Below are positions 54,001 through 60,713 of a stretch of 64,000 nucleotides of DNA, in pieces. Position 1 is the stretch's first letter, and each line of letters begins with the position of its first letter. The notes beneath the pieces are model-generated. The model saw only the letters and a program-made list of their open reading frames with translations, had not been told where the DNA came from and did not search any database. The DNA comes from Lacinutrix sp. C3R15 (lineage in GTDB: Bacteria; Bacteroidota; Bacteroidia; Flavobacteriales; Flavobacteriaceae), in contig NZ_JAHKPZ010000030.1 of assembly GCF_018860825.1 (NCBI RefSeq), positions 62,289-126,288 on the forward strand, in the 5' to 3' direction. A program made the translations under genes and the position numbers.

Positions 54001-55834
54001 TACAATTCCTGTAAGCGCAACTTTATCTAATGGTTGTTCTGCTACTGGTAATGCAGTAGTCACCAATAACACTAAAGTATTTAAAGGAGGGGGCACAGAC
54101 TGGAATGATGCTACTAGCTGGAAACCTGCTGGTGTACCAACACTAGATAATTGTGTAATTATTCCTGATGGAGAAACATGTAAACTACCTAACAACACAA
54201 CCATACCATTTCCTCCTATTGGTTACCAAGCATACGCTAAAAACCTAACGGTTCAAAACACAGGGGCTTTAGAGATAGTAACAGATAACTTTCTAACAGT
54301 TACAGATTGGGTAAATGTACAAACAGGTGGTGACTTAACTGTTAAGTCTGGAGGTAGCCTGATTCAAGAAACAGATGTAACTTCCAACAATAACACAGGA
54401 AATATTACCATGGAAAGAACCGCTACTATAGCTAGTTCTTATGACTATATCTATTGGTCTTCTCCTGTTGAAGATTTTAATGTTACCAATGTATCTCCTG
54501 GATCTTCTAATATTTATGAATGGATTCCTACCATTGGTGGTAATTATGGTGATTGGTCTGCAACTTCTGAAAATATGATTCCTGGTAAAGGATATATCAT
54601 TAGAAATATAAGCGGCACTCCAACTCCTTCAACTCCAGAGTTTGTTGGTACTCCTAATAATGGTATAATAACCAAAGCTATTACAAGAGGTACATATAAT
54701 GGCGCTGATTATCCTGGAGGTGGCTCTACAATGGCAACCAAACTAGACGATAACTGGAACTTAATTGGTAACCCTTATCCTTCAGCAATTTCAGCAGACA
54801 CTTTTATAGCAACAAATGCTGCAGCAATTGGTGATGACATAGATAACACTATTCAAGGAACCGTATACCTTTGGAGACATATACAAACTCCTAGCAACGC
54901 AATAAACGATCCCTTTTACCAAGACTATGTTTACAATTATAACCCTAACGACTATGTTGCATATAATAGCACAGGTTCTAATCCTTCAGGATTTGATGGT
55001 AAAATAGCTTCCGGACAAGCCTTTTTTGTACTCATGGAGCATACAGCACCTGTAAATTCTAATGTTACATTTAACAATACCATGCGTAATGAAACCTTAA
55101 ACAACAGTCAGTTTTATAGAACAACAGAAGCTTCGCAACGCACATCAGACACAGAAAAACATAGAATTTGGTTAGATTTAATTACACCTAATAATACTGC
55201 TAACTCTATTTTAGTTGGTTATGTGGAAGGTGCTACCAATAACAAAGACAAATTATATGATGCTTATGAGTTAAGTGAAACTAGTGCACGATTCTATTCT
55301 ATAATTGAGGATGAAGAAATGGCTATACAAGGAAAAGCGCTACCTTTTCAAGACACCGATACGGTACCTTTAGGTATTGAAATTCCTCAAAACGGAAACT
55401 ACACTATAGCAATCAATAGCGTAGATGGGTTATTTGAAACCACAAATCAAACCATATTTCTAGAAGACACCTATACTAATACCATACACAATTTACGTAT
55501 TAATCCGTATAGTTTCAATATAAATACAGGAATATATAATGATAGATTTATATTAAGATATACAGACCAATCTTTAAGCACTAATGATTTTGATTTAAAC
55601 GCACTTGAAATTTTAGCGCCAAACAATAAATATATTAAGGTAAAATCTGGAAATAACACAATAGAAACCGTTATAGTATATGACCTTTTAGGAAGAGCCT
55701 TAATTAATAACCAAAATGTTAATGCCAATGAATTTATTATTAACAATTTTAAATTTTCTGAAGGTGCTCATATTGTAAAAGTGATACTCCTAAACGGAAA
55801 ACAAAAAATTCAAAAAGTAATTTTAAAACATTAA
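51032..55834 (+). CDS. Giant T9SS type C surface protein with GEVED domains
   Basis: This encodes 1600 residues. A signal peptide (1-21) is followed by a jelly-roll domain (25-185), a GEVED domain (about 190-340; FFDWDQDGTFNN, YGQTEDYLINV), a fibronectin III-like part (345-465), a second GEVED domain (about 475-635; WVDWNKDGDFNN, YGETEDYLFTV), an Ig-like part, and an anchor-J-type domain (about 765-940). From about 1120 the C-terminal T9SS type C module is strongly similar to that of the preceding gene. The two are paralogues with different ligand-binding fronts. Confidence 0.88.
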   Translation: MKKQPIFTTLLLFLITSTFYGQTIIKSQSFDSGASGYSDDLTYTVSGTTSITNVSSESAPYAFKLNGNNSNITFENVDISSFSNVTATVSFSSVNANDNRDLYLDVSYNDGTSWNAIKLIDGENGAGGEDWPWGTPDNDGGAVNSNPYTFSIPDTENNVKIRLRANQADNSRFFYVDNIIIQEACTNTYCTTTYTSAVEAITNVTFGGINNTTGANTAGGSHEIFCTPTGSVTAGSSYTISLNGDTEGSYTNSFTAFFDWDQDGTFNNTTERYEIGTIYNNNGTGTPATNNIAVPTGATPGTTTMRIIKKFLTNYATDGCTPGSGYGQTEDYLINVTAATPCTEPTAQATALTFGTVTDTSIIGNFTAASPAPDNYLVLMNTTGTAPSPAPADTNTYAIGDTVGGATVIDTDANTTFTATGLSPTTTYYFYVYSFNSACSGGPDYYTTAPLSGNETTDSASYCEPTSWDPDGLYINSLAFVGTLADPAENTSTFNATGYQDFTGLSPIAIQAQGEGVNIVANATGNYYYRGTWKAWVDWNKDGDFNNTNELVYDIYGQVSANVTFGFEIPAAAAAGDYTMRIRVNNGFDSWFGWETYGFDFDACDDFDEYASYDFSIEDYGETEDYLFTVIESCDANIATITDGESCGAGTVDISATGTTGVTGFNIYTAETGGTALSPAPTFTTPGGVPTASWTSPSLTTTTTYWITATNGSCESLVRTPIVAEISPTPTVTFNPASPTICGDNEIIQLTAEGDIETVYLIKEDFETGDLGVFTTNNIINNGGSINNKTQWQNQTSVFIPNEQSWFPAISSGFGDNKFVISTSDVGSYTTHNELISPTINATDFLDLTLDFKIYHSRYYTDDTNATLENVNIEISTDGGTTYTTLPSGTILTDIASGSSFDTLSYNLNAYINEASLRLRIVYYAEWCDGVAIDDINLYGEKPVNTAFNYDTTTVDAYTDASGTISYTPNTPATTIYIKPTLSQLENATFTIPVSATLSNGCSATGNAVVTNNTKVFKGGGTDWNDATSWKPAGVPTLDNCVIIPDGETCKLPNNTTIPFPPIGYQAYAKNLTVQNTGALEIVTDNFLTVTDWVNVQTGGDLTVKSGGSLIQETDVTSNNNTGNITMERTATIASSYDYIYWSSPVEDFNVTNVSPGSSNIYEWIPTIGGNYGDWSATSENMIPGKGYIIRNISGTPTPSTPEFVGTPNNGIITKAITRGTYNGADYPGGGSTMATKLDDNWNLIGNPYPSAISADTFIATNAAAIGDDIDNTIQGTVYLWRHIQTPSNAINDPFYQDYVYNYNPNDYVAYNSTGSNPSGFDGKIASGQAFFVLMEHTAPVNSNVTFNNTMRNETLNNSQFYRTTEASQRTSDTEKHRIWLDLITPNNTANSILVGYVEGATNNKDKLYDAYELSETSARFYSIIEDEEMAIQGKALPFQDTDTVPLGIEIPQNGNYTIAINSVDGLFETTNQTIFLEDTYTNTIHNLRINPYSFNINTGIYNDRFILRYTDQSLSTNDFDLNALEILAPNNKYIKVKSGNNTIETVIVYDLLGRALINNQNVNANEFIINNFKFSEGAHIVKVILLNGKQKIQKVILKH

Positions 55835-56154
55835 AAGTATTTTAAAAAACTATAAAAAGACCTTGATTTTAAATAATTAAGGTCTTTTTCATTGGTATAA
55901 GCCTCACGTTCAAACGAAATATTTCTATATGCATGATACCAATTACGGCAAACCAATAAGCGAATAAAAAACTCAAAAACATACAAAACATAAAAAGGAA
56001 TAATTAACAATTCTATTTGCTGTTTATAATGAATTTTTTCATGATTTATTAAAATTTTATTCTGCTTTAAACTACTATGTTTTAAAAACACAAAAGGAAA
56101 AACAGCAATTCCTGTATATCCCTTTGGAACCATATATTTGGAAATAAAAATCAT
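55831..56154 (-). CDS. Small membrane protein with HExxH motif
   Basis: This encodes 107 residues. A hydrophobic start and second half flank NHEKIHYKQQIELL, where HEKIH (38-42) matches the zinc metallopeptidase HExxH pattern followed by a helix; similar short proteins in flavobacteria resemble a lone M48/M56-type core. With one motif and no clear third ligand, activity is uncertain. Its last 4 bases overlap the end of the convergent T9SS gene. Confidence 0.6.
   Translation of the reverse strand: MIFISKYMVPKGYTGIAVFPFVFLKHSSLKQNKILINHEKIHYKQQIELLIIPFYVLYVFEFFIRLLVCRNWYHAYRNISFEREAYTNEKDLNYLKSRSFYSFLKYF
55855..55889 (+). terminator. Terminator of the GEVED T9SS gene, inside the convergent gene
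   Basis: AAAGACCTT and AAGGTCTTT form a 9-bp stem with a 14-base loop and a T run. It lies within the 3' coding end of the minus-strand gene. Confidence 0.65.
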
Positions 56155-56201
56155 ATTTTATACCATTCAAAAATCAATCCAAATTACATTATATTTGTGA
56201 T

Positions 56202-56375
56202 ATGAAGAAATTTATACCTCTTGAAGAAGGCGATTATTACCTAACACCCGAAGGCTACAGATGCTTCACAGAGCAATACCATTTAAAACGTGGATACTGT
56301 TGCGAAAGTGGTTGCAGACATTGTCCTTATGGTTATAACGCATCCACAACACGTAAAACAATTAAAAAAAAGTAA
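56202..56375 (+). CDS. DUF5522 family protein
   Basis: This encodes 57 residues: LEEGDYYLTPEGYRCFTEQYH, then GYCCESGCRHCPYGY, with four Cys in a CCxxxCxxC array, the hallmark of DUF5522. The Cys arrangement suggests metal binding. It lies 14 bases upstream of hutU on the same strand. Function is unknown. A TATATTTG element at 56190-56197 is so close to the ATG that the transcript would be essentially leaderless. Confidence 0.85.
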   Translation: MKKFIPLEEGDYYLTPEGYRCFTEQYHLKRGYCCESGCRHCPYGYNASTTRKTIKKK

Positions 56376-56389
56376 ATTTTTTAACAAAC

Positions 56390-58408
56390 ATGACATTTAA
56401 AGAGCAAATATTGCAAGGCATTCCTGATATCTTACCACAACCAAAACCATTTGAAACAGAGATAAATCACGCACCTAAACGTAAAGCTATTTTATCTGAT
56501 GAAGAAAAAAAACTAGCATTGCGTAATGCCTTACGTTATTTTGATAAAAAACAGCATACAGAGCTGCTTCCAGAATTTAAAAAAGAATTAGAAACCTACG
56601 GAAGAATATACATGTATCGCTTACGTCCTGACTACAAAATGTACGCAAGACCAATAGACGCATATCCTGCAAAAACAAAACAAGCTGCAGCTATCATGCT
56701 CATGATTCAGAACAACCTAGATTATGCGGTAGCACAACATCCGCATGAATTAATTACCTATGGTGGTAATGGTGGTGTTTTTTCTAATTGGGCACAATAC
56801 AGACTAACCATGAAGTATTTGGCAGAAATGAATGAGGAACAAACCCTTGTAATGTACTCTGGCCATCCTATGGGTTTATTTCCTAGCCACAAAAACGCTC
56901 CAAGAGTTGTAGTAACAAACGGAATGATGATTCCTAATTACTCCAAACCAGATGACTGGGAAAAATTCAATGCTCTTGGTGTAACACAATACGGACAAAT
57001 GACAGCAGGAAGCTATATGTATATAGGACCTCAAGGTATTGTTCACGGAACAACCATAACCGTTTTAAATGGCTTTAGAAAAATAAAAAAAGAACCTAAG
57101 GGAAACCTTTTTGTAACCTCTGGTTTAGGAGGAATGTCTGGAGCACAACCTAAAGCAGGAAACATTGCTGGCTGTATTACCGTTTGCGCAGAGGTAAACC
57201 CTAAAATTACACAAGTACGTTTAGACCAAGGTTGGATAGATGAAAAAATAACCGACTTAAACGAATTAGTATCTCGTGTAAATAAAGCAAAAGCAGAAAA
57301 AGAAACCATATCTATAGCTTACCTAGGAAACATAGTAGAGGTATGGGAAAAATTTGATGAAGCAAACATACATATAGACTTAGGAAGCGACCAAACTTCG
57401 CTTCATAACCCTTGGGCAGGAGGATACTATCCTGTAGACATCTCTTTTGAAGACGCTAATGATATGATGGCCAATAACCCAAAACTTTTTAAAGAAAAAG
57501 TACAAGAAACATTGCGTCGCCATGCAAAAGCCATTAATAAACACACTGCAAAAGGAACCTATTTCTTTGACTACGGAAACGCTTTTCTTTTAGAAGCTTC
57601 TCGTGCAGGAGCAACTGTTTATAAAAATAATAAAGGAAAATACTGCAGTAAAAGTGAAGCTAAAATGAGTGGCGAAGCTTTTGCCTACCCAAGCTATGTA
57701 CAAGACATTATGGGACCAATGTGTTTTGATTATGGTTTTGGGCCATTTCGTTGGGTTTGTGCCTCAGGAAAACCAGAAGACTTAGCAAAAACAGACGCTA
57801 TTGCATGTAGTGTTTTAGAAGAAATAAAAAAGAACTCTCCTATAGAAATCCAGCAACAAATGGCTGATAATATTCAATGGATAAAAGGAGCGCAAGAAAA
57901 CAAATTAGTAGTAGGCTCACAAGCAAGAATATTATATGCTGATGCAGAAGGAAGAATGAAAATTGCCCAAGCCTTTAATGATGCTATTGCTAACAAAGAA
58001 ATAGGCTATGTAGTTTTAGGTCGTGATCATCATGATGTTTCAGGTACAGACTCTCCTTATAGAGAAACTAGTAATATTTATGATGGCTCGCGTTTTACTG
58101 CAGATATGGCTATACAAAATGTAATTGGAGATAGCTTTAGAGGCGCAACCTGGGTTAGTATTCATAATGGTGGTGGCGTTGGCTGGGGAGAAGTTATTAA
58201 TGGTGGATTTGGTATGGTTCTTGATGGTACTATAGAAGCATCTAAACGTTTAAAAGCCATGCTTTTCTGGGATGTAAACAACGGAATATCAAGAAGAAGC
58301 TGGGCAAGAAATTCTGGAGCAGAATTTGCTATTAAACGTGCTATGGAAGTAGAACCTAACTTAAAAGTAACACTACCAAATCATGTTGATGATGCTTTAC
58401 TAAATTGA
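56390..58408 (+). CDS. hutU: Urocanate hydratase
   Basis: Hydrates urocanate to imidazolone propionate, the second step of histidine degradation, with tightly bound NAD+. It has 672 residues, the longer Bacteroidota form. The NAD-binding TSGLGGMSGAQPKAGNIAG, FDYGNAFLLEASRAGA, the active-site Cys region FRWVCASG and GRDHHDVSGTDSP are conserved. No hutH, hutI or hutG lies in the window, so the pathway is split here. Confidence 0.95.
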   Translation: MTFKEQILQGIPDILPQPKPFETEINHAPKRKAILSDEEKKLALRNALRYFDKKQHTELLPEFKKELETYGRIYMYRLRPDYKMYARPIDAYPAKTKQAAAIMLMIQNNLDYAVAQHPHELITYGGNGGVFSNWAQYRLTMKYLAEMNEEQTLVMYSGHPMGLFPSHKNAPRVVVTNGMMIPNYSKPDDWEKFNALGVTQYGQMTAGSYMYIGPQGIVHGTTITVLNGFRKIKKEPKGNLFVTSGLGGMSGAQPKAGNIAGCITVCAEVNPKITQVRLDQGWIDEKITDLNELVSRVNKAKAEKETISIAYLGNIVEVWEKFDEANIHIDLGSDQTSLHNPWAGGYYPVDISFEDANDMMANNPKLFKEKVQETLRRHAKAINKHTAKGTYFFDYGNAFLLEASRAGATVYKNNKGKYCSKSEAKMSGEAFAYPSYVQDIMGPMCFDYGFGPFRWVCASGKPEDLAKTDAIACSVLEEIKKNSPIEIQQQMADNIQWIKGAQENKLVVGSQARILYADAEGRMKIAQAFNDAIANKEIGYVVLGRDHHDVSGTDSPYRETSNIYDGSRFTADMAIQNVIGDSFRGATWVSIHNGGGVGWGEVINGGFGMVLDGTIEASKRLKAMLFWDVNNGISRRSWARNSGAEFAIKRAMEVEPNLKVTLPNHVDDALLN

Positions 58409-58429
58409 AAATTTAAAAAAATTGCAATT

Positions 58430-58963
58430 ATGAAAAACCTATTCACTATCACATCTGTACTACTCTTATTAGTAGTAACTACTTCATGTAGCTCTGTAAG
58501 AGTTGCATCAGATTATGACAAACAAGCAAATTTTAATGATTTTAAAACCTTTGCTTTTTATAAAACCGGAATTGATAAAGCTGAAATTAACGACTTAGAT
58601 AAGCGTAGAATTTTACGTGCTATTGAAGCAGAGTTAATAGCTAAAGGATTTACAAAATCTGAAAACCCAGATTTACTGGTTAGTATTTTCACTAAATCTA
58701 GAGAAAAAGTAAATGTATATAATAATGGTTTTGGCCCTTACGGTTATGGTTGGGGATGGAGTCCTTGGTACTGGAATAGTTACAATACAGTATCTACCTC
58801 TACAGAAGGAATTCTTTATATAGATTTAATTGACGCTAACAAAAAAGAACTGGTATGGCAAGGACAAGGCACAGGCTACCTATCTCAAAATAAAAAAGAA
58901 GAGCGAATTAAAGAATTTGTTACTAAAATCATGGAGAAATATCCTCCAGGTGTAGAAAATTAA
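58430..58963 (+). CDS. DUF4136 lipoprotein
   Basis: This encodes 177 residues. A lipoprotein signal ends TTSC (Cys20). The mature domain has the DUF4136 pattern: DYDKQANFNDFKTFAFYK at the start, RRILRAIEAELIAKGF, and a Gly/Trp/Tyr-rich insert (FGPYGYGWGWSPWYW) near 102-116. Predicted to be anchored in the envelope; function unknown. It follows hutU by 21 bases. Confidence 0.85.
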   Translation: MKNLFTITSVLLLLVVTTSCSSVRVASDYDKQANFNDFKTFAFYKTGIDKAEINDLDKRRILRAIEAELIAKGFTKSENPDLLVSIFTKSREKVNVYNNGFGPYGYGWGWSPWYWNSYNTVSTSTEGILYIDLIDANKKELVWQGQGTGYLSQNKKEERIKEFVTKIMEKYPPGVEN

Positions 58964-58969
58964 TTGTAA

Positions 58970-59003
58970 AAAAAAACCACTCTAATTAGAGTGGTTTTTT
59001 TAT
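58970..59003. terminator. Bidirectional terminator
   Basis: AAAAACCACTCTAATTAGAGTGGTTTTT is self-complementary and lies between convergent genes with A and T runs. Confidence 0.85.
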
Positions 59004-59017
59004 AGATGTAACTGTAT

Positions 59018-59365
59018 TTATTTTTTTAGAGAAGCTAAATATGCATCATATTGTTCTGCATTTAAAATACTTTTCAATTTCATACTAGCTCTTTCTAATA
59101 AAGCAGCTTTTGCTCTCTGTACTTCTGTAACATTGGTATTATCTTTTAAACCTTTATAATTTTGTTGTAAATCAACTAACACCTTGTACGCTTCAGTTTG
59201 CTGTTCTCCTGTAAGAGCAACTGTTTGGTGTAATTCATGTAATTGTTTTTTAGCAATTGCTTCAGGAAACTCAGCCTCTACTACTCTAGAGTCTTGTGCT
59301 TGTGCCTGTTGCATACCAACAAAAAAGATAGCTATTAAGCTTAAAAGTGTAATATACTTTTTCAT
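59018..59365 (-). CDS. Exported helical protein (Spy/DUF4890-like)
   Basis: About 115 residues from ATG 59365 (MKKYITLLSLIAIFFVGMQQAQAQ), which gives a clean signal peptide; the frame is open to 59413 but that extension is not signal-like. The mature part is helical with LTGEQQTEAYKVLVDLQQNY and LKSILNAEQYDAYLASL, the same paired motif plan as the protein at 41743. Probably periplasmic; role unknown. Confidence 0.72.
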   Translation of the reverse strand: MKKYITLLSLIAIFFVGMQQAQAQDSRVVEAEFPEAIAKKQLHELHQTVALTGEQQTEAYKVLVDLQQNYKGLKDNTNVTEVQRAKAALLERASMKLKSILNAEQYDAYLASLKK

Positions 59366-59525
59366 GTTAATTATTTTATAATGATTAAAAAATTTTAATG
59401 ATACAATATACAATTATTTTTTAAATTTCATTTTTTTTACACTTTCATTTTAACTTAATTTCACCCCCTTACAACCAACAAAAACAGTAGCTTTAACCTG
59501 CACCACACCGCTCTTAAACAACTAC

Positions 59526-59819
59526 CTAATAACCTATTAACTTTAATATCTTATCTTTCACTTTTTCTGTGGAAGGAATCATGGTTTCTTCTAAAATAGA
59601 ATTTAAAGGTATAGCAGGCATATTTTCACTACCAATAGTCATAACTGGAGCATCTAAATATTTAAAACATTCTTCCTGAATTTTCCCTGATAATGCTCTT
59701 GCAAAACTATTATTTGAAGGCTCTTCAGTGACTACCAAACATTTTCCTGTTTTCTTTACAGATTTCATAATCGTGTCTTCATCTAAAGGAAACAAGGTAC
59801 GTAAATCCATCATCTGCAT
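59526..59819 (-). pseudogene. C-terminal stub of a 2-oxo-acid dehydrogenase E1 beta-type subunit
   Basis: The 97 readable residues (MDLRTLFPLDEDTIMKSVKKTG, VTEEPSNNSFARAL, YLDAPVMTIGSENMPAIP) match the C-terminal transketolase-type domain of E1 beta or fused alpha/beta subunits of branched-chain 2-oxo-acid dehydrogenases. The remaining several hundred residues are missing: upstream in frame, stops occur within 15 codons. It lacks the thiamine-diphosphate region, so it cannot be active. It is a remnant of a deleted or disrupted gene at the edge of the right-hand island. Confidence 0.8.
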
Positions 59820-60118
59820 AGGCAGAAAATATAACAGTCTTTACTTCTTCCATAGAAAATCCTGTACCTAACAAAATTATTGTTTTATAACAAGACAAAG
59901 GTCATGAGAGTGTGCTTCATCCAAATCATCACAATACCATTTCATTCATACACTAGATATATGAAGATTTATTGTAAAAAACTTTGGCATGAACTAAAAT
60001 CGACCATCATTCTTCTTGAAGAGTTTTTATAACTTTTTCGATTGCTTTATAACTTCCCTAAAGTTGGCTCCATCAATAGAAATGGCTTTCAATCTATAAG
60101 ACCCTTACACATATTCAA
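59820..60118. other. Decayed stretch without an intact gene
   Basis: Short readable pieces remain on the minus strand, such as KAISIDGANFREV (within about 60027-60092) and DDLDEAHSHDLCLVIK (near 59880-59928), in the same frame as the E1 stub but broken by many stops. I cannot assign them. The look is of an eroded gene or insertion scar. Confidence 0.45.
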
Positions 60119-60225
60119 ATGCATTTTGTACATATTTCGGGTTTAGTCGATGAGATTAGAGAAAACGATACTATTGAACTCGATTTAGTAGAAGAAAAAA
60201 GGGATTAAACGTAGTTAATGTATAA
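60119..60225 (+). pseudogene. Cold-shock protein remnant with frameshift
   Basis: Frame one reads FVHISGLVDEIRENDTIELDLVEEKRD and then stops at 60206-60208. After a one-base shift in the G run at 60201-60203, the frame continues KGLNVVNV and ends at 60223-60225. Together these match the C-terminal half of CspA-type proteins (FVH-S-L...IRE-D...KGLNAVNV). The N-terminal RNP1 half is absent. It is a broken relic about 90 bases upstream of the Gly-Gly protein gene. Confidence 0.75.
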
Positions 60226-60317
60226 GTACAACAACCTATCTTTTAAAATTTAACCTAAAAAAGACAGACCTCCATTATAATTTTAATAACTTAACCTCTT
60301 AAATAAATTTCCTTTTT

Positions 60318-60701
60318 ATGAACACAATAACAATTCAAGATGAAAGTGCTGCTGGTGATATATTAAATGAAATAACACTGAAATTCAATGAAGAATATAT
60401 TACCGTTTCTGAGGTTATTAAGGCTCGAATAGAATTGGAGATTTCGCGGTATAATAACAATGTAGAATCCTATAAAAAAGGTCTAGTTATACCAGATCAA
60501 TTAGAGTCTAGACTCAATAACAAAAAAAGTAAGTCTATAGATGTAGAAAAGCAATTATACATTGCTTTAGACGCTTTTAAAACTAATGGTTTTATTTTAC
60601 TTGTTGATGATCAGCAAGTGGAAAATATAAATCAAAAAGTACTTGTCGATAAGTCTACAACCGTATCATTCATTAAATTAACACCATTAGTTGGTGGGTA
60701 A
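60318..60701 (+). CDS. Ubiquitin-like beta-grasp protein ending in Gly-Gly
   Basis: This encodes 127 residues. It opens with a strand and helix (TITIQDESAAGDILNEITLKF), then YITVSEVIKARIELEISRYN, an insert, and finally NGFILLVDDQQVENINQKVLV and TTVSFIKLTPLVGG ending exactly at Gly126-Gly127. The terminal hydrophobic strand plus di-glycine is the hallmark of MoaD/ThiS/ubiquitin-like modifiers activated by E1 enzymes. I recall similar proteins ending PLVGG beside DUF4132 genes. It is longer than ThiS or MoaD. The E1-like gene lies two genes downstream in the same operon. Fold assignment is by pattern only. Confidence 0.75.
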   Translation: MNTITIQDESAAGDILNEITLKFNEEYITVSEVIKARIELEISRYNNNVESYKKGLVIPDQLESRLNNKKSKSIDVEKQLYIALDAFKTNGFILLVDDQQVENINQKVLVDKSTTVSFIKLTPLVGG

Positions 60702-60713
60702 ATCATCATAGAA

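Noticed and set aside
47538-54204. Several antisense ORFs within the two T9SS genes
   Set aside because: They are shadows of Thr/Ser-rich coding sequence, lack family resemblance and lie wholly within confident genes.
56190-56197. TATATTTG as a firm promoter for the DUF5522 gene
   Set aside because: It is only 4 bases from the ATG, so the predicted transcript would start at or inside the start codon; left as a remark, not a feature.
59526-59819. Apparent intact gene of 97 codons
   Set aside because: The product is only the C-terminal tail of a much larger enzyme and has no catalytic region; it is annotated as a pseudogene.
60318-60701. Ordinary ThiS or MoaD sulfur carrier
   Set aside because: It is 127 residues instead of 65-90, has a long insert, and no thiamine or molybdopterin genes are near; treated as a distinct ubiquitin-like protein.
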